Shown: piece after piece, positions 54,811-63,685 of the stretch
Numbering within the stretch: position 1 is the stretch's first letter
How the letters are laid out: the number at the start of each line of letters is the position of its first letter
From: Nocardioides alcanivorans
Lineage (GTDB): Bacteria > Actinomycetota > Actinomycetes > Propionibacteriales > Nocardioidaceae
NCBI RefSeq assembly: GCF_021555175.1
Contig: NZ_JAKGRW010000012.1
Span: forward strand, 1 to 64,000
Reading direction: 5' to 3'
DNA: 64,000 bases
Notes under the pieces: generated by a model
What the model was told of the DNA's origin: nothing
Databases searched by the model: none
Seen by the model: only the letters and a program-made list of their open reading frames with translations
Made by a program: the position numbers and the translations under genes

Positions 54811-54822
54811 TAATCCTTATCA
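54811..54822. promoter_or_regulatory. shared catabolic promoter motif, copy 3
   Basis: TAATCCTTATCA on the plus strand, i.e. TGATAAGGATTA toward the DctP gene, 33 bases upstream of its GTG. Identical to the thiolase promoter copy. Confidence 0.5.
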
Positions 54823-54882
54823 GTGATATGTACCACAGTCAACGCCCGGTCCCTCGGCTGAGCGAAGGTCCGGGCCGACGGT

Positions 54883-55916
54883 TCACAGGGTGATCACCGC
54901 GCGGCCGAGCACGGAACCGCGCTCCAGGCGGGCGTAGGCAGCGGCCGCGCCGTCGAGCGAGTGTTCCTCCACCTCGACTCGGAGCAGGCCGGCCCGAGCC
55001 CGCTCCACCAGAGCCGCCAGCTCGTCGCGTGTTCCCCAGAAGGGCAGGTCGGTACGGGTGCCCAACGGCAGCGCATGCATGCCCACCGGCAACCGGTCGG
55101 CGCTGACCCCGACCACCGAGATCACCCCGTTCCGGGCGACGATCCCCGCCGCCAGGTCGAGCGTCGTACGCACGGCGACCAGGTCCAGCACCACGTCACA
55201 GCCTCGCCCCGAGGTCAGCTCGCGCACGGCCGCCGCGGCCTCCGGCCCTCCGTCCAGCACGTGATCGGCGCCGAGAGTCTGAGCGAAGGCACGCTTGTCG
55301 GCCACCCGGTCGACCGCCACCGTCGTCGCACCGGCCAGGTTCGCCATCTGAACGGCGAGGTGACCGAGGCCGCCGACCCCCACCACCGCCACGACCACCT
55401 CGCTGCGCGGCCGATCGCACAACGCGAAGGCGCGTTCCAACGCATGATGGGCCGTCAGACCGGCATCGCTGAGAGCCGCGGCCTGGGCTGGAGCGAGGCC
55501 GTCCGCGGCCAGCAGGTGGTGGGCATCCACGCCCACGTACTCCGCCAGGGCTCCGTCGCTGCCCAGGCCGGGCGGGAACTCGGTGGCCGGCTCCGTGCAG
55601 TAGTTCTCGGCCCCCGACGAGCACCGTCGACATCGGCCACACCCCGGGGCCCATAGCCGACCACCCGGTCACCGGCACGAAGACCCACGACCCCCGTCCC
55701 GACCTCCACGACCGTGCCCGCCAACTCGTGTCCGAGGACCAAGGGCAACGCGAACGGATGGAGGTCCGGCGGCCGGGCGGCCAACGTGAGGTCGGAGTGG
55801 CAGAGCCCGGCAGCGGACGTCTGCACGACCACCCGGCCCGGGCCAGCCACGGGATCCGCGACGTCGGCGAGTCCCCAACCGTCATGGTGCAGGACGAATG
55901 CCTTCACCGCGCGCAC
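54883..55916 (-). CDS. zinc-dependent alcohol dehydrogenase, one -1 frameshift
   Basis: 344 residues when one base is added in the CCCC run 55642-55645. Catalytic zinc residues are in AAGLCHSDLT and VLGHELAG. The frame break falls exactly in the structural zinc lobe: CGRCRRCSSGAENYC is readable only after restoration. NAD turn VVGVGGLGHLAVQMA. Substrate unknown. Preceded by the RraA-like and CitE-like genes on the same strand. Confidence 0.87.
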
Positions 55917-55938
55917 CGGTCAGTGCCGCCACGCGGTC

Positions 55939-56589
55939 TCACGACCCCTCCTCTGCTGGCGGACTCGCGAGCAGGCTTCCGCCCCGTCGGAGCCGCGCAG
56001 CGACCGCCTGCTCCCGAAGGACCCGCTCCCGGCCGGCGTCGATCACGTCGCGCCATCGCCCGCGCGGGACCACCACCACGCCGTCGTCGTCGCCGACGAT
56101 GACATCGCCCTCGCGAACCGCTTGCCCGAAGGCGGCCACCGGTACCCCCATTGCCCCGTCCCCGTCCGGGTTGCCCATCCCCGGAGAGATGTGCCGGTAG
56201 TAGCAGGGCAGCCCCGTGCTTCGAAGCTCCGCCACGTCACGGATGCCGCCGTCCACCACGACACCGCAGGCTCCGGCACGGACCAGAGCGGTGTTCGAGA
56301 GACCGCCGTGGACACTCACGCTTCCTGCGCCACCGGTGTCGATGACCAGAACCTCACCGCTCACCGTCGCGTCGACGGCCCGGCAGAACCATGACGCATT
56401 CCCCTGGAGGGCCACCACCGTCCTGGCATAGCCGACCATGGTTCGCCCCGGATGCAGCCAGTGACCGCCGTGCATCGCTCCCAGCCGCGCCATGGCGTCC
56501 GTGATCACCGACGTGCCGAGCTCCAGGAGAGGACGCAGCTCCTCGGGTCCGCGCGTCGCGGGGTCATGGACGAATCGATCAGCTCCCAT
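55939..56589 (-). CDS. RraA-like / 4-hydroxy-4-methyl-2-oxoglutarate aldolase family protein
   Basis: 216 residues. VITDAMARLGAMHGG, NASWFCRAVDATVSGEVLVIDTGG and VVVDGGIRDVAELRS are signatures; Arg and Asp of GGIRD bind substrate and metal in the aldolases. The family includes HMG aldolase and oxaloacetate decarboxylases as well as RNase E regulator RraA. With a CitE-like lyase overlapping by 11 bases, a C-C bond-cleaving role is more likely. Start ATG chosen at MGADRFVHDP. Confidence 0.83.
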   Translation of the reverse strand: MGADRFVHDPATRGPEELRPLLELGTSVITDAMARLGAMHGGHWLHPGRTMVGYARTVVALQGNASWFCRAVDATVSGEVLVIDTGGAGSVSVHGGLSNTALVRAGACGVVVDGGIRDVAELRSTGLPCYYRHISPGMGNPDGDGAMGVPVAAFGQAVREGDVIVGDDDGVVVVPRGRWRDVIDAGRERVLREQAVAARLRRGGSLLASPPAEEGS

Positions 56590-57475
56590 GCCTGCCGGTC
56601 CCACGGACCAGACGGGTGTGGGCGAGCCAGTCGCGTGCCTTGTCGGCATGAGCCAGGTCAACGTGTTGGCCACGGAAGCGAACGGCGCCGTCGCCCCGAG
56701 CAACGGCTGCGTCGACGGTCGTGACCAGTTCCTCGTAGTAGGCGACCTCCTCGTCGGAGGGTGTGAAGACCTCGTTGATCACAGGCACATGGCTCGGATG
56801 AATCGCGATCATGCCGCGGAAGCCCAACTGCAGTCCGTAATCCGCGAACTGGCGGAGGCCGTCGAGGTCACCGAGGTCCTCCCAGAGCGCTGTCAGTGCA
56901 TGCAGGCCGTACTGTCGGCAGGCGAGCAGGATCCGACTGCGCAGGTAGAGGGTCTCCGACCCCTCCCGCGACTGGCGGAAACCCACCGCGCGGGCGATGT
57001 CGGCGTGCTCGGAGGTCGGGCCGATCATCGCTCCCACCCGCGGTGAGGCGCCCGCGATCTCGAAGCAGTTCGTGATCGCGTCCACCATCTCGACCGGCAC
57101 GATCATCTCCAGGTCGCGGGCGCCGTTGCGCGCCTCGAACCAGTCGATGAGCGTCTCCCAGCGCAGGACGTCGGTCGCATCCTTGATCTTGGGAGCGAAC
57201 AGGCCGTCCAACTCCGGGCAGACCACCGCCTCCAGATCCGCTCCCGCCTGCTTGGTCTCCAGTGCGTTGGGACGCACGAAGAGCCCGATCCCCGGATGCT
57301 GTGCACGGAGGCGAGCCAAGGTCTCGCGGGCCGTCGTGCGGGCCTCTGCCTTCAGTGCCTGTGGCACCGAGTCCTCGAGGTCGACCACGACGCAGTCCGC
57401 GCCACTGGCGATCGCCTTGTCGGCCCACGCGGGCTTGTGGGCGGGAACGAACAAGATGGTGCGGTAGGGATGCAC
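56579..57475 (-). CDS. CitE-like CoA-ester lyase (HpcH/HpaI family)
   Basis: 298 residues, TIM barrel. RTILFVPAHKPAWADKAIASGADCVVVDLEDSVP with the metal-site Asp/Glu, FVRPNALETKQAGADLEAV (Arg) and MIVPVEMVDAI. Members cleave citramalyl-CoA, malyl-CoA or 3-hydroxyacyl-CoA of branched acids. GTG at 57475 follows GAGGAG. Lies between the acyl-CoA synthetase and RraA-like genes in one unit. Confidence 0.88.
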   Translation of the reverse strand: MHPYRTILFVPAHKPAWADKAIASGADCVVVDLEDSVPQALKAEARTTARETLARLRAQHPGIGLFVRPNALETKQAGADLEAVVCPELDGLFAPKIKDATDVLRWETLIDWFEARNGARDLEMIVPVEMVDAITNCFEIAGASPRVGAMIGPTSEHADIARAVGFRQSREGSETLYLRSRILLACRQYGLHALTALWEDLGDLDGLRQFADYGLQLGFRGMIAIHPSHVPVINEVFTPSDEEVAYYEELVTTVDAAVARGDGAVRFRGQHVDLAHADKARDWLAHTRLVRGTGRHGS

Positions 57476-57500
57476 GGCGTCTCCTCTTGCCAGAATTCCG

Positions 57501-59174
57501 TCAGACTCGAACTTCACGATCGTGGGTGTCGGGCGTGACGCCCAGGGCCCGGAGCTTCGCCTTCTGCACGCGCTGCGAGGGCGTCTTGGGGAGGTCGTCC
57601 ACGAACCGCAGGTAGCGCGGAACCGCGAAGGACGGGATCCGGCTGTCGCAGTGTGCCCACAGCTCTTCCGCCGTGGGTACGGGCGCACCAGAACCGGTGA
57701 TGACGTAGGCCATCACCTCGTCCTCGCCGGCCTCACTGGATGCCGGCACCGCGATGACGGCGCACTCGACCACGGCCGGATGGGCCAGGATCGAGGTCTC
57801 GATCTCGTAGGAGCTGATGTTCTCCCCGCGCCGCCGGAGCGCGTCCTTGAAGCGGTCGACGAAGTAGAACCAGCCCTCCTCGTCCTGACGGAGCGCGTCA
57901 CCCGTGTGGAACCACAGGTTGCGCCAGGCCTCAACGGTCTTGTCCGGCATGTTGAAGTAGCCCTCGGAGCAGATGAACGGCACCTTGGGGCGCACCACCA
58001 GCTCGCCGATCTCGCCAACCTCGACCTCCTCATCGGTGGCGGGGTCGACCAACCGCACGTCGAACCACTCGTCCGCAGCCAAGCCCGCCGCACCCGCCGG
58101 CCGGTCCTCTCCGTAGGGACTGATGATGGGGGCCGATGTCTCGGTCAGGCCGAAGACCTCGACGAACGCCTCGATGCCATAACGCTCCTTCATCGGCTGC
58201 ACCAGGCTCGCCGCAGTCGGTGCGGCGAAGACCACCCGTAGCGGGTTGTCAGCATCGTCGTCGCGTCGTTCCTGCTTCCAGATGAAGTCCATCATCACGC
58301 CGATGAAGTTGGTGACGCTCACCCGGCTCTCGCGGATCTGGTCCACCCAACGACTTGCCGAGAAGCGGCTGCGCGTGACGAACCGCGCACCCGCGACCAG
58401 CGTCGGGTAGGCAGCCATGAACTGAGCGTTGCCGTGGAAGAGCGGCGTGACCGACATCCAGGCGTCCGCCGGGGTGAGCCGAACCAGTGAGACGCACTCG
58501 TCGGCGAAGAAGTACATCTGGGCGTGTGGCATCGCCACACCCTTGCTGGGTCCTGTGGTGCCCGATGTGAAGAGCACCGAGGCCAGGTCCTGCGGCTTGA
58601 CCTCAGGAAGAGCCAGCGTGCCCTCGACGATCTCCGCGCTCGTCGCCTGTTCGTCCAGCTCCTCGAACGGCGCCGCGTCCCAGCCGGCCTCCCTGAGGGT
58701 CGCCAACGCCTCGTTGCGCGAGCCGGTGTCGATGACCCAGAACTTGCGGATCGACTTGGCCGCCTCGGCGATGGCGACGAAACGGGCGGCGTACACGTCG
58801 TCTACGACGGCGAAGGTCGCCTCCACCGTGCTGACCTGATGGGCCAGGAAGTCGTGTTCGTATGCGGTGTTGATCGGGACCTCGACCAGACCCGCCACGG
58901 CTGTACCGACCCAGGTCCGAACGAAGGCCGAGGAATTCTGGGCGACCAGTGCCACCCGGTCGCCGGGCTCGGCACCGTGGGAGAGGAGGCTGCGCCCGAC
59001 CCTCTCCGCGGCGGCCAAGGTCTCGGCGAAGGTCCAGGTACGCCCCTCCTCCGGGCAGTCGAGCCAGACGGCGTCGGGACGCTCGGCCGCGTGGTGTCGC
59101 AGCACCGTGGGCAACGCCCACTGGGAACGGTCGGCGAAGGTGGGGGTCAGGTCGCGGTAGTGGCGGCGGGTCAC
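57501..59174 (-). CDS. acyl-CoA synthetase (AMP-binding, FadD-type)
   Basis: 557 residues. AMP-binding signature SVLFTSGTTGPSKGVAMPHAQ, later EVFGLTETSAPI, WFHTGDALRQDEEGWFYFVDRFKD and RRRGENISSYEIE. It makes an acyl-CoA from a free acid using ATP. C-terminal lysine site ending TPSQRVQKAKLR. Closest in look to carnitine-CoA ligase-like or medium-chain enzymes. It opens the unit with CitE-like, RraA-like and alcohol dehydrogenase genes. Confidence 0.93.
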   Translation of the reverse strand: MTRRHYRDLTPTFADRSQWALPTVLRHHAAERPDAVWLDCPEEGRTWTFAETLAAAERVGRSLLSHGAEPGDRVALVAQNSSAFVRTWVGTAVAGLVEVPINTAYEHDFLAHQVSTVEATFAVVDDVYAARFVAIAEAAKSIRKFWVIDTGSRNEALATLREAGWDAAPFEELDEQATSAEIVEGTLALPEVKPQDLASVLFTSGTTGPSKGVAMPHAQMYFFADECVSLVRLTPADAWMSVTPLFHGNAQFMAAYPTLVAGARFVTRSRFSASRWVDQIRESRVSVTNFIGVMMDFIWKQERRDDDADNPLRVVFAAPTAASLVQPMKERYGIEAFVEVFGLTETSAPIISPYGEDRPAGAAGLAADEWFDVRLVDPATDEEVEVGEIGELVVRPKVPFICSEGYFNMPDKTVEAWRNLWFHTGDALRQDEEGWFYFVDRFKDALRRRGENISSYEIETSILAHPAVVECAVIAVPASSEAGEDEVMAYVITGSGAPVPTAEELWAHCDSRIPSFAVPRYLRFVDDLPKTPSQRVQKAKLRALGVTPDTHDREVRV

Positions 59175-59277
59175 GGGTCGTCCTCAGTTCTCTTGCTGCC
59201 GGGCAGGGCACCTGCTTGCGGCGGGGTCAGGCTTGCGCCCTCGCGCGTGTTCGCAGGCACTGCACGCTCGTCGTCAC

Positions 59278-59311
59278 CAATCTATGGTGTTGATGATCAG
59301 CAATCTACGGT
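59278..59311. promoter_or_regulatory. direct repeat in divergent promoter region
   Basis: CAATCTATGGT (59278-59288) and CAATCTACGGT (59301-59311) are 23 bases apart, about two helical turns, between divergent acyl-CoA synthetase and alcohol dehydrogenase genes. A regulator binding as adjacent dimers is plausible. Confidence 0.5.
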
Positions 59312-59347
59312 AGGATCGACGTCACATCAAGAGAGAGGTGCGAATCG

Positions 59348-60427
59348 ATGCGAGCTGCGGTGCTCAACGGCTTCGACGAACAGCCCGTGATCGGGGACAT
59401 CGACCTCGGGGACATCCTCCCCCAGGAGGTCAGGATCCGGACCGCGGCCACCGGCGTCTGCCACTCCGACCGCTTCGGGCAGACCGGCGGCAACCCACAC
59501 TTGGAGCTTCCCGCAGTCCTCGGCCACGAAGCCGCAGGTGAGGTGCTGGAAGTCGGCTCGGCGGTCACCGCGGTGCAGCCCGGCGACCATGTGGTGGTCG
59601 CGCCCGCCGGATCCTGCGGCACCTGCACCTGGTGCAGCCAGGGCCATCCGCAGCACTGCACGAACCTGATGCGGGTGCGAGCGCCCGGACTCGGCTCCCG
59701 ATTGGTCCGCGATGGCGCCCCGGTGACTCAGTACGTCGGCATCGGCAGCTTCGCGGAGGAGATGCTCGTCCGGGCCTCCAGCGTTGCGCGCGTCCCGGAC
59801 GAGATGCCCCTCGACAAGGCAGCCCTCCTCGGCTGCGCGGTGATCACCGGCCTCGGTGCGGTGCGGCACTCGGCCGCAGTCCGGTTCGGTCAGTCGGTGG
59901 CCGTGATCGGCTGCGGAGGCGTCGGCCTGAGTGCCATCCAGGGTGCGGTGCTCAGCGGAGCGTCGCGTGTCATCGCGATCGACCGGATGCCCGAGAAGCT
60001 CACCCTGGCAGCATCGTTCGGCGCAACGGACGTCGTCGACGCCTCCGCCGCCGATCCGGTGCAGGCCGTCCTCGAGCTGACTGGCGGAGTCGACCACGTC
60101 ATTGAGGTGGTCGGCCTGCCGACCACCATCGAGCAGGCCTTCGCGATGCTGGGCACGCGCGGGACCGCCACGGTGGTCGGCTTGGGCCGTCCCGGAGACA
60201 CCGCAGCCCTCCCGACCACGGCCTTCCTGGGCGAGAAGCGAATCCAGGGCTCCCGGCTCGGTGGCACCCAGCTGCGGGTCGACGTACCGCTGTATGCGCA
60301 GATGTATCTCGCCGGCCGGCTGGAGCTCGACCCACTCCTGGGCCAGACCATCGGGCTCGATTCCGTCGGTGACGCCTTGGACGAGCTCCATCACGCGACC
60401 GCCGCGCGCACGGTGGTCACCTTCTGA
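59348..60427 (+). CDS. zinc-dependent alcohol dehydrogenase
   Basis: 359 residues, class III / NDMA-dependent-like group. ATGVCHSDRFGQTGG and VLGHEAAGEV (catalytic zinc), CGTCTWCSQGHPQHC (structural zinc), VIGCGGVGLSAIQGAVLSGA (NAD). The longer loop GLGSRLVRDGAPVTQYVGIGSFAEEML is typical of class III-like forms. It is divergent from the acyl-CoA synthetase gene. It may oxidise the entry alcohol. GAGAGAGG precedes ATG at 59348. Confidence 0.92.
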   Translation: MRAAVLNGFDEQPVIGDIDLGDILPQEVRIRTAATGVCHSDRFGQTGGNPHLELPAVLGHEAAGEVLEVGSAVTAVQPGDHVVVAPAGSCGTCTWCSQGHPQHCTNLMRVRAPGLGSRLVRDGAPVTQYVGIGSFAEEMLVRASSVARVPDEMPLDKAALLGCAVITGLGAVRHSAAVRFGQSVAVIGCGGVGLSAIQGAVLSGASRVIAIDRMPEKLTLAASFGATDVVDASAADPVQAVLELTGGVDHVIEVVGLPTTIEQAFAMLGTRGTATVVGLGRPGDTAALPTTAFLGEKRIQGSRLGGTQLRVDVPLYAQMYLAGRLELDPLLGQTIGLDSVGDALDELHHATAARTVVTF

Positions 60428-60454
60428 GTCGCTCGGGCTGACCTCGCTCGCGCG

Positions 60455-61587
60455 TCAGTCGGAGAGGGACCGCCCCAGTCTCTCGACCGCGTCCAGATAG
60501 TCCTCGGCCATCTCACGCACCACCTCACGGACCGGGCGCGAGGCGTTCATCAGGCCCACGCCCTGACCGACGAAGTACGTCGCGAGATCCTGGGCTCCGG
60601 CGTTGCCGGCCTCTGCCAACTTGTCGACGCGCGCCAACGCTCGGCGGGCCAGGACGCTCTGCAGCGGCATCGGCAGGGCCTCCGGGCCGGCAGGCGCATC
60701 CCAGGCTTCGGTCCAGTCCGAGCGCAACTGCCGGCATGGCTTCCCAGTGCGGCTGCGGGAGCGCACCGTGTCGCGGGACGTCGCAGCCAGCAGCTTGCGC
60801 ACCGTGTGCGGAGCCGTCTCCGCCTCCTCCGTGGTCAGCCACACCGAGCCGGTCCACGCACCGGCCGCGCCGAGGGTCACGACAGCAGCCATCTGACGAC
60901 CGGTCACGATGCCGCCGGCGGCCAGCACGGGCACGTCCCGAATCGGCCGGATCGCCTCGACGACCTCCGGCACGAGCACCAACGTCGAGACCTCTCCGAC
61001 GTGGCCGCCCGCCTCCGCGCCCTGGGCGATGAGGAGGTCCACCCCTGCATGCACCTGCTTCACCGCATGCTCCTTGGCGCCGACGAGCGCGGCGACCGGG
61101 ACGCCCTCGGCCTTCGCCCGGTCGATCATGAACGGCGGCGGCACCCCAAGGGCATTGGCGATCAACCGGATCGGGTGGCGGAACGCGACGTCGAGCAGGG
61201 CCTCCCCGTCGCTGCGTCCGGCACCCGATCGAGGACGAAGAGCTCCTCGGGGTCGGCAGGCACACCGTGCTCGGCGAGCAGCCCACGGACGAACTCCTTG
61301 TGGGCCTCAGGAACGCGCTGGGCCAGCTCCTCACGCGAAGCAGCCTCCCCCGCGCCCACCAACTTGTGGGGCACGACGATGTCGACGCCATAGGGACGAC
61401 CGTTGACCTGCGCATCGATCCATGCCAGCTCGTGCTCCAGCTCCTCCGGCGTGTGGCTGGAGGCGCCGAGCACTCCGAAGCCGCCGGCATTGGTCACCGC
61501 GGCGACGACGTCGCGGCAGTGGCTGAACGCGAACAGCGGGAGGTCGATCCCGAACCGTTCACAGATGTCGCTGACCTCGGTGGGCAT
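60455..61587 (-). CDS. nitronate monooxygenase-like FMN protein, one -1 frameshift
   Basis: 377 residues when one base is added near 61210. N-terminal LPLFAFSHCRDVVAAVTNAGGFGVLGASSHTPEEL; then after the break LLDVAFRHPIRLIANALGVPP, LIAQGAEAGGHVGEVSTLVLVPEVVEA and VLAAGGIVTGRQMAAVVTLGAAGAWTGS (FMN phosphate site). Enzymes of this fold are oxidases, nitronate monooxygenases or enoyl reductases. In steroid catabolism similar genes accompany side-chain modules. The true reaction is not clear. Confidence 0.83.
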
Positions 61588-61636
61588 CGCCCCACTCCCT
61601 CATGTGCCCCTCGGGGCACGGTCTTGTTCGCAGGGA

Positions 61637-62041
61637 TCAGCTGAGGCCTGCCACCGGAAGGTGCTCGCTTCCCTCGGGCTGCACGAAGCCGACCGTGACA
61701 GCTGCACCTTCCACGAGCCGGCTCGGGTCCACTTCGGGCAACCACAGCGAGAGCCATGGGCCCTCCTCGAGCTCGACGATCCCGATGACGACGTCCGGGG
61801 TGGTCACCTCGTCCCTGGTCCGGCCGGGCTTGATCGTCCAGCTCACCAACGTTCCTCGGCCGGACGACTCACGCCATTCGAGGTCATCGGCCTGCGTGAC
61901 CGAGCAGAAGCGCGCTGCGGGCTCGGACCACTCACCGCTGCTCGGCGAGAAGCGCAACAGCAGTCTGCCGGCCGAGGTGCCGTCGAAGAACGGCGCGGAG
62001 AAGTCGTCACGGACCACGGGTGCCAGTGCCATCGCACTCAC
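61637..62041 (-). CDS. DUF35 (OB-fold) acyl-CoA-associated protein
   Basis: 134 residues. Lacks an obvious four-cysteine rubredoxin-like zinc knuckle; contains RFCSVTQADDLEWRESSGRGTLVSWT and VVIGIVELEEGPWLSLWL of the OB-fold part. In steroid degradation the DUF35 part of ChsH2 binds the Ltp2 aldolase. Here it follows the Ltp2-like gene with a GTGA overlap, which fits that partnership. ATG at 62032 is an alternative start. Confidence 0.85.
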   Translation of the reverse strand: MSAMALAPVVRDDFSAPFFDGTSAGRLLLRFSPSSGEWSEPAARFCSVTQADDLEWRESSGRGTLVSWTIKPGRTRDEVTTPDVVIGIVELEEGPWLSLWLPEVDPSRLVEGAAVTVGFVQPEGSEHLPVAGLS

Positions 62042-63212
62042 CGTCCCTTCGAGTGCGGGCTGAGGATCAGGGTGGAGTGGAAGTCGAGCACGCCGCCGTT
62101 GCCACTGACCATCTGCAGGTCGTGCTTCTCGACCTGACGCTCGCCGGCTTGGCCGCGAGCCTGGATGATCGCCTCCGAGAGTGGCGTCATGCCCCACATG
62201 TAGTAGGAGGAGAGCTCCCCGCCACCGGTGTTGGTGGGGTGGGACCCTCCGGGTGCGATCGCGCCGCTGGCCACGAACTCACCGCCCTCACCCTTGGCGC
62301 AGAAGCCGTAGTCCTCCAGGGTGATCAGCGTGGTGTAGGTGAAGCAGTCATAGATCTGGCGGATGTCGATCTCGTCAACGCCCACTCCTGCCATCTTCAA
62401 CGCCTCCGGGCCGGACTGTGCTGCCCCGCTGACCAGACCGAACTCACTGTCGCGGCGGTTGGTGTAGCCGGGATGCGCCTGCCCCCAGCCCCAGACGTGG
62501 ACCGGCGGCTGCTTCAACGAAGCGGCGCGCTCGGCGCTGGTGACCACGACCGCCACCGCGCCATTGCTGACCAGGCAGCAGTCGAGGAGGCGCAGTGGGT
62601 CCGCGATCATTCGCGAGGACTGGTGGTCCTCAAGGGTCATCGCATCGCGCATCTGGGCGTGGGGGTTCATCCTGGCCCACTCGCGGGCTGCAACCGCCAC
62701 CGCTCCGAACTGCTCGGAGGTGGTGCCATAGGCATTCATGTGGCGGCGCGCACCGACGGCGTACCGCTCCGGTGCCGCCTTGAGCCCGGCAGCGAAGGGC
62801 AACGAACCAACGCCGACCATGGCCCGGGCCTGCCCCGGGTAGGCGGCCCCGGCACGCTTGCCTTCCTTCAGGGGTGCATCGGCATAGACACACACCACGA
62901 CATCGGCCATGCCCGACTCGATCGCCATCGACGCGTACTGCACCATCTGCCCGGCCGAGGAGCCGAAGCCCTGGATGGTCGCGAGCACGCGGGTGTTCTG
63001 CATGCCCAACGTCGACTGCAGTCGCATGTCGGTGTCATTCTTGATGCCGGGGTTCACGTAGAGGCCGTCGACGTCGGAGAGCCTGAGGCCCGCGTCGGCA
63101 ACGGCACTGGTGATGGCCTCGACGGCGAAGTCCGTGGCCGACCGGCCGTAGACCTTCCCCATCTCGGTGATCCCGAGACCGACGATCGCGGTCCGGGGGA
63201 CTCGATGCTCAT
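62038..63212 (-). CDS. thiolase-fold lipid-transfer protein / retro-aldolase (Ltp2-like), one -1 frameshift
   Basis: 391 residues from ATG 63212 when one base is added in the GGGGG run 63195-63199. The N-terminal MSIESPRTAIVGLGITEMGK joins in this way. Other features: GFGSSAGQMVQYASMAIESG where a thiolase Cys would be replaced, RQIYDCFTYTTLITLEDYGFC and YYMWGMTPLSEAIIQARGQAG. These match Ltp2 steroid side-chain aldolases, which use Tyr residues rather than a thiolase Cys. It would cleave a hydroxylated acyl-CoA to a ketone and a smaller CoA ester. Its ATG overlaps the MaoC gene. Confidence 0.85.
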
Positions 63213-63685
63213 GCGTTCTCCTCGTTGTGCGACATCTCGACGGGCAACAGCACCTCGACGGTGCCGGGCCCGACCGTGGTGCCGTTCGGACCCTCACAGC
63301 GAACAGCGATCTCGACCACACCAACAGGACCGCTGGGTCCCTGCTCAATGCGGGAGGTGGTCACCTCGCCGAGCACCCGCATCGTGGTGCCGACGAAGTT
63401 GAACGACCGCATCCGGAACCCGCGAATGGCCCGAATCCGCCCGGTGCTGCCACACCAGTCCCTGACCAGGCGCTCCCACGAGCTCATCAGGAACGAGGTG
63501 TTGGCGTACATCTCCTCAGCCCCGGTGGAACGTGCGTACTCGGTGTTGTGATGGATCGAGTTGAAGTCGCGGTTGCTGCCCGCGGCCATCACCAGCCGAT
63601 AGACGGTCAGCGGCAGCACGACCTCGGGCAGCTGCTCGCCGACGACGACCTCCTCGAACCGCCGGCCGGTCAGGACAGTGCTCAC
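63209..63685 (-). CDS. MaoC-like hydratase subunit (ChsH1-like)
   Basis: 158 residues, hot-dog fold. NRDFNSIHHNTEYARSTGAEEMYANTSFLMSSW contains Asp-Phe-x3-His, the hydratase-2 catalytic pair. GTG at 63685 follows GGAGG and overlaps the next hot-dog gene. Such single hot-dog subunits pair with an N-terminal-type hot-dog subunit to form the active enoyl-CoA hydratase. Confidence 0.86.
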   Translation of the reverse strand: MSTVLTGRRFEEVVVGEQLPEVVLPLTVYRLVMAAGSNRDFNSIHHNTEYARSTGAEEMYANTSFLMSSWERLVRDWCGSTGRIRAIRGFRMRSFNFVGTTMRVLGEVTTSRIEQGPSGPVGVVEIAVRCEGPNGTTVGPGTVEVLLPVEMSHNEENA

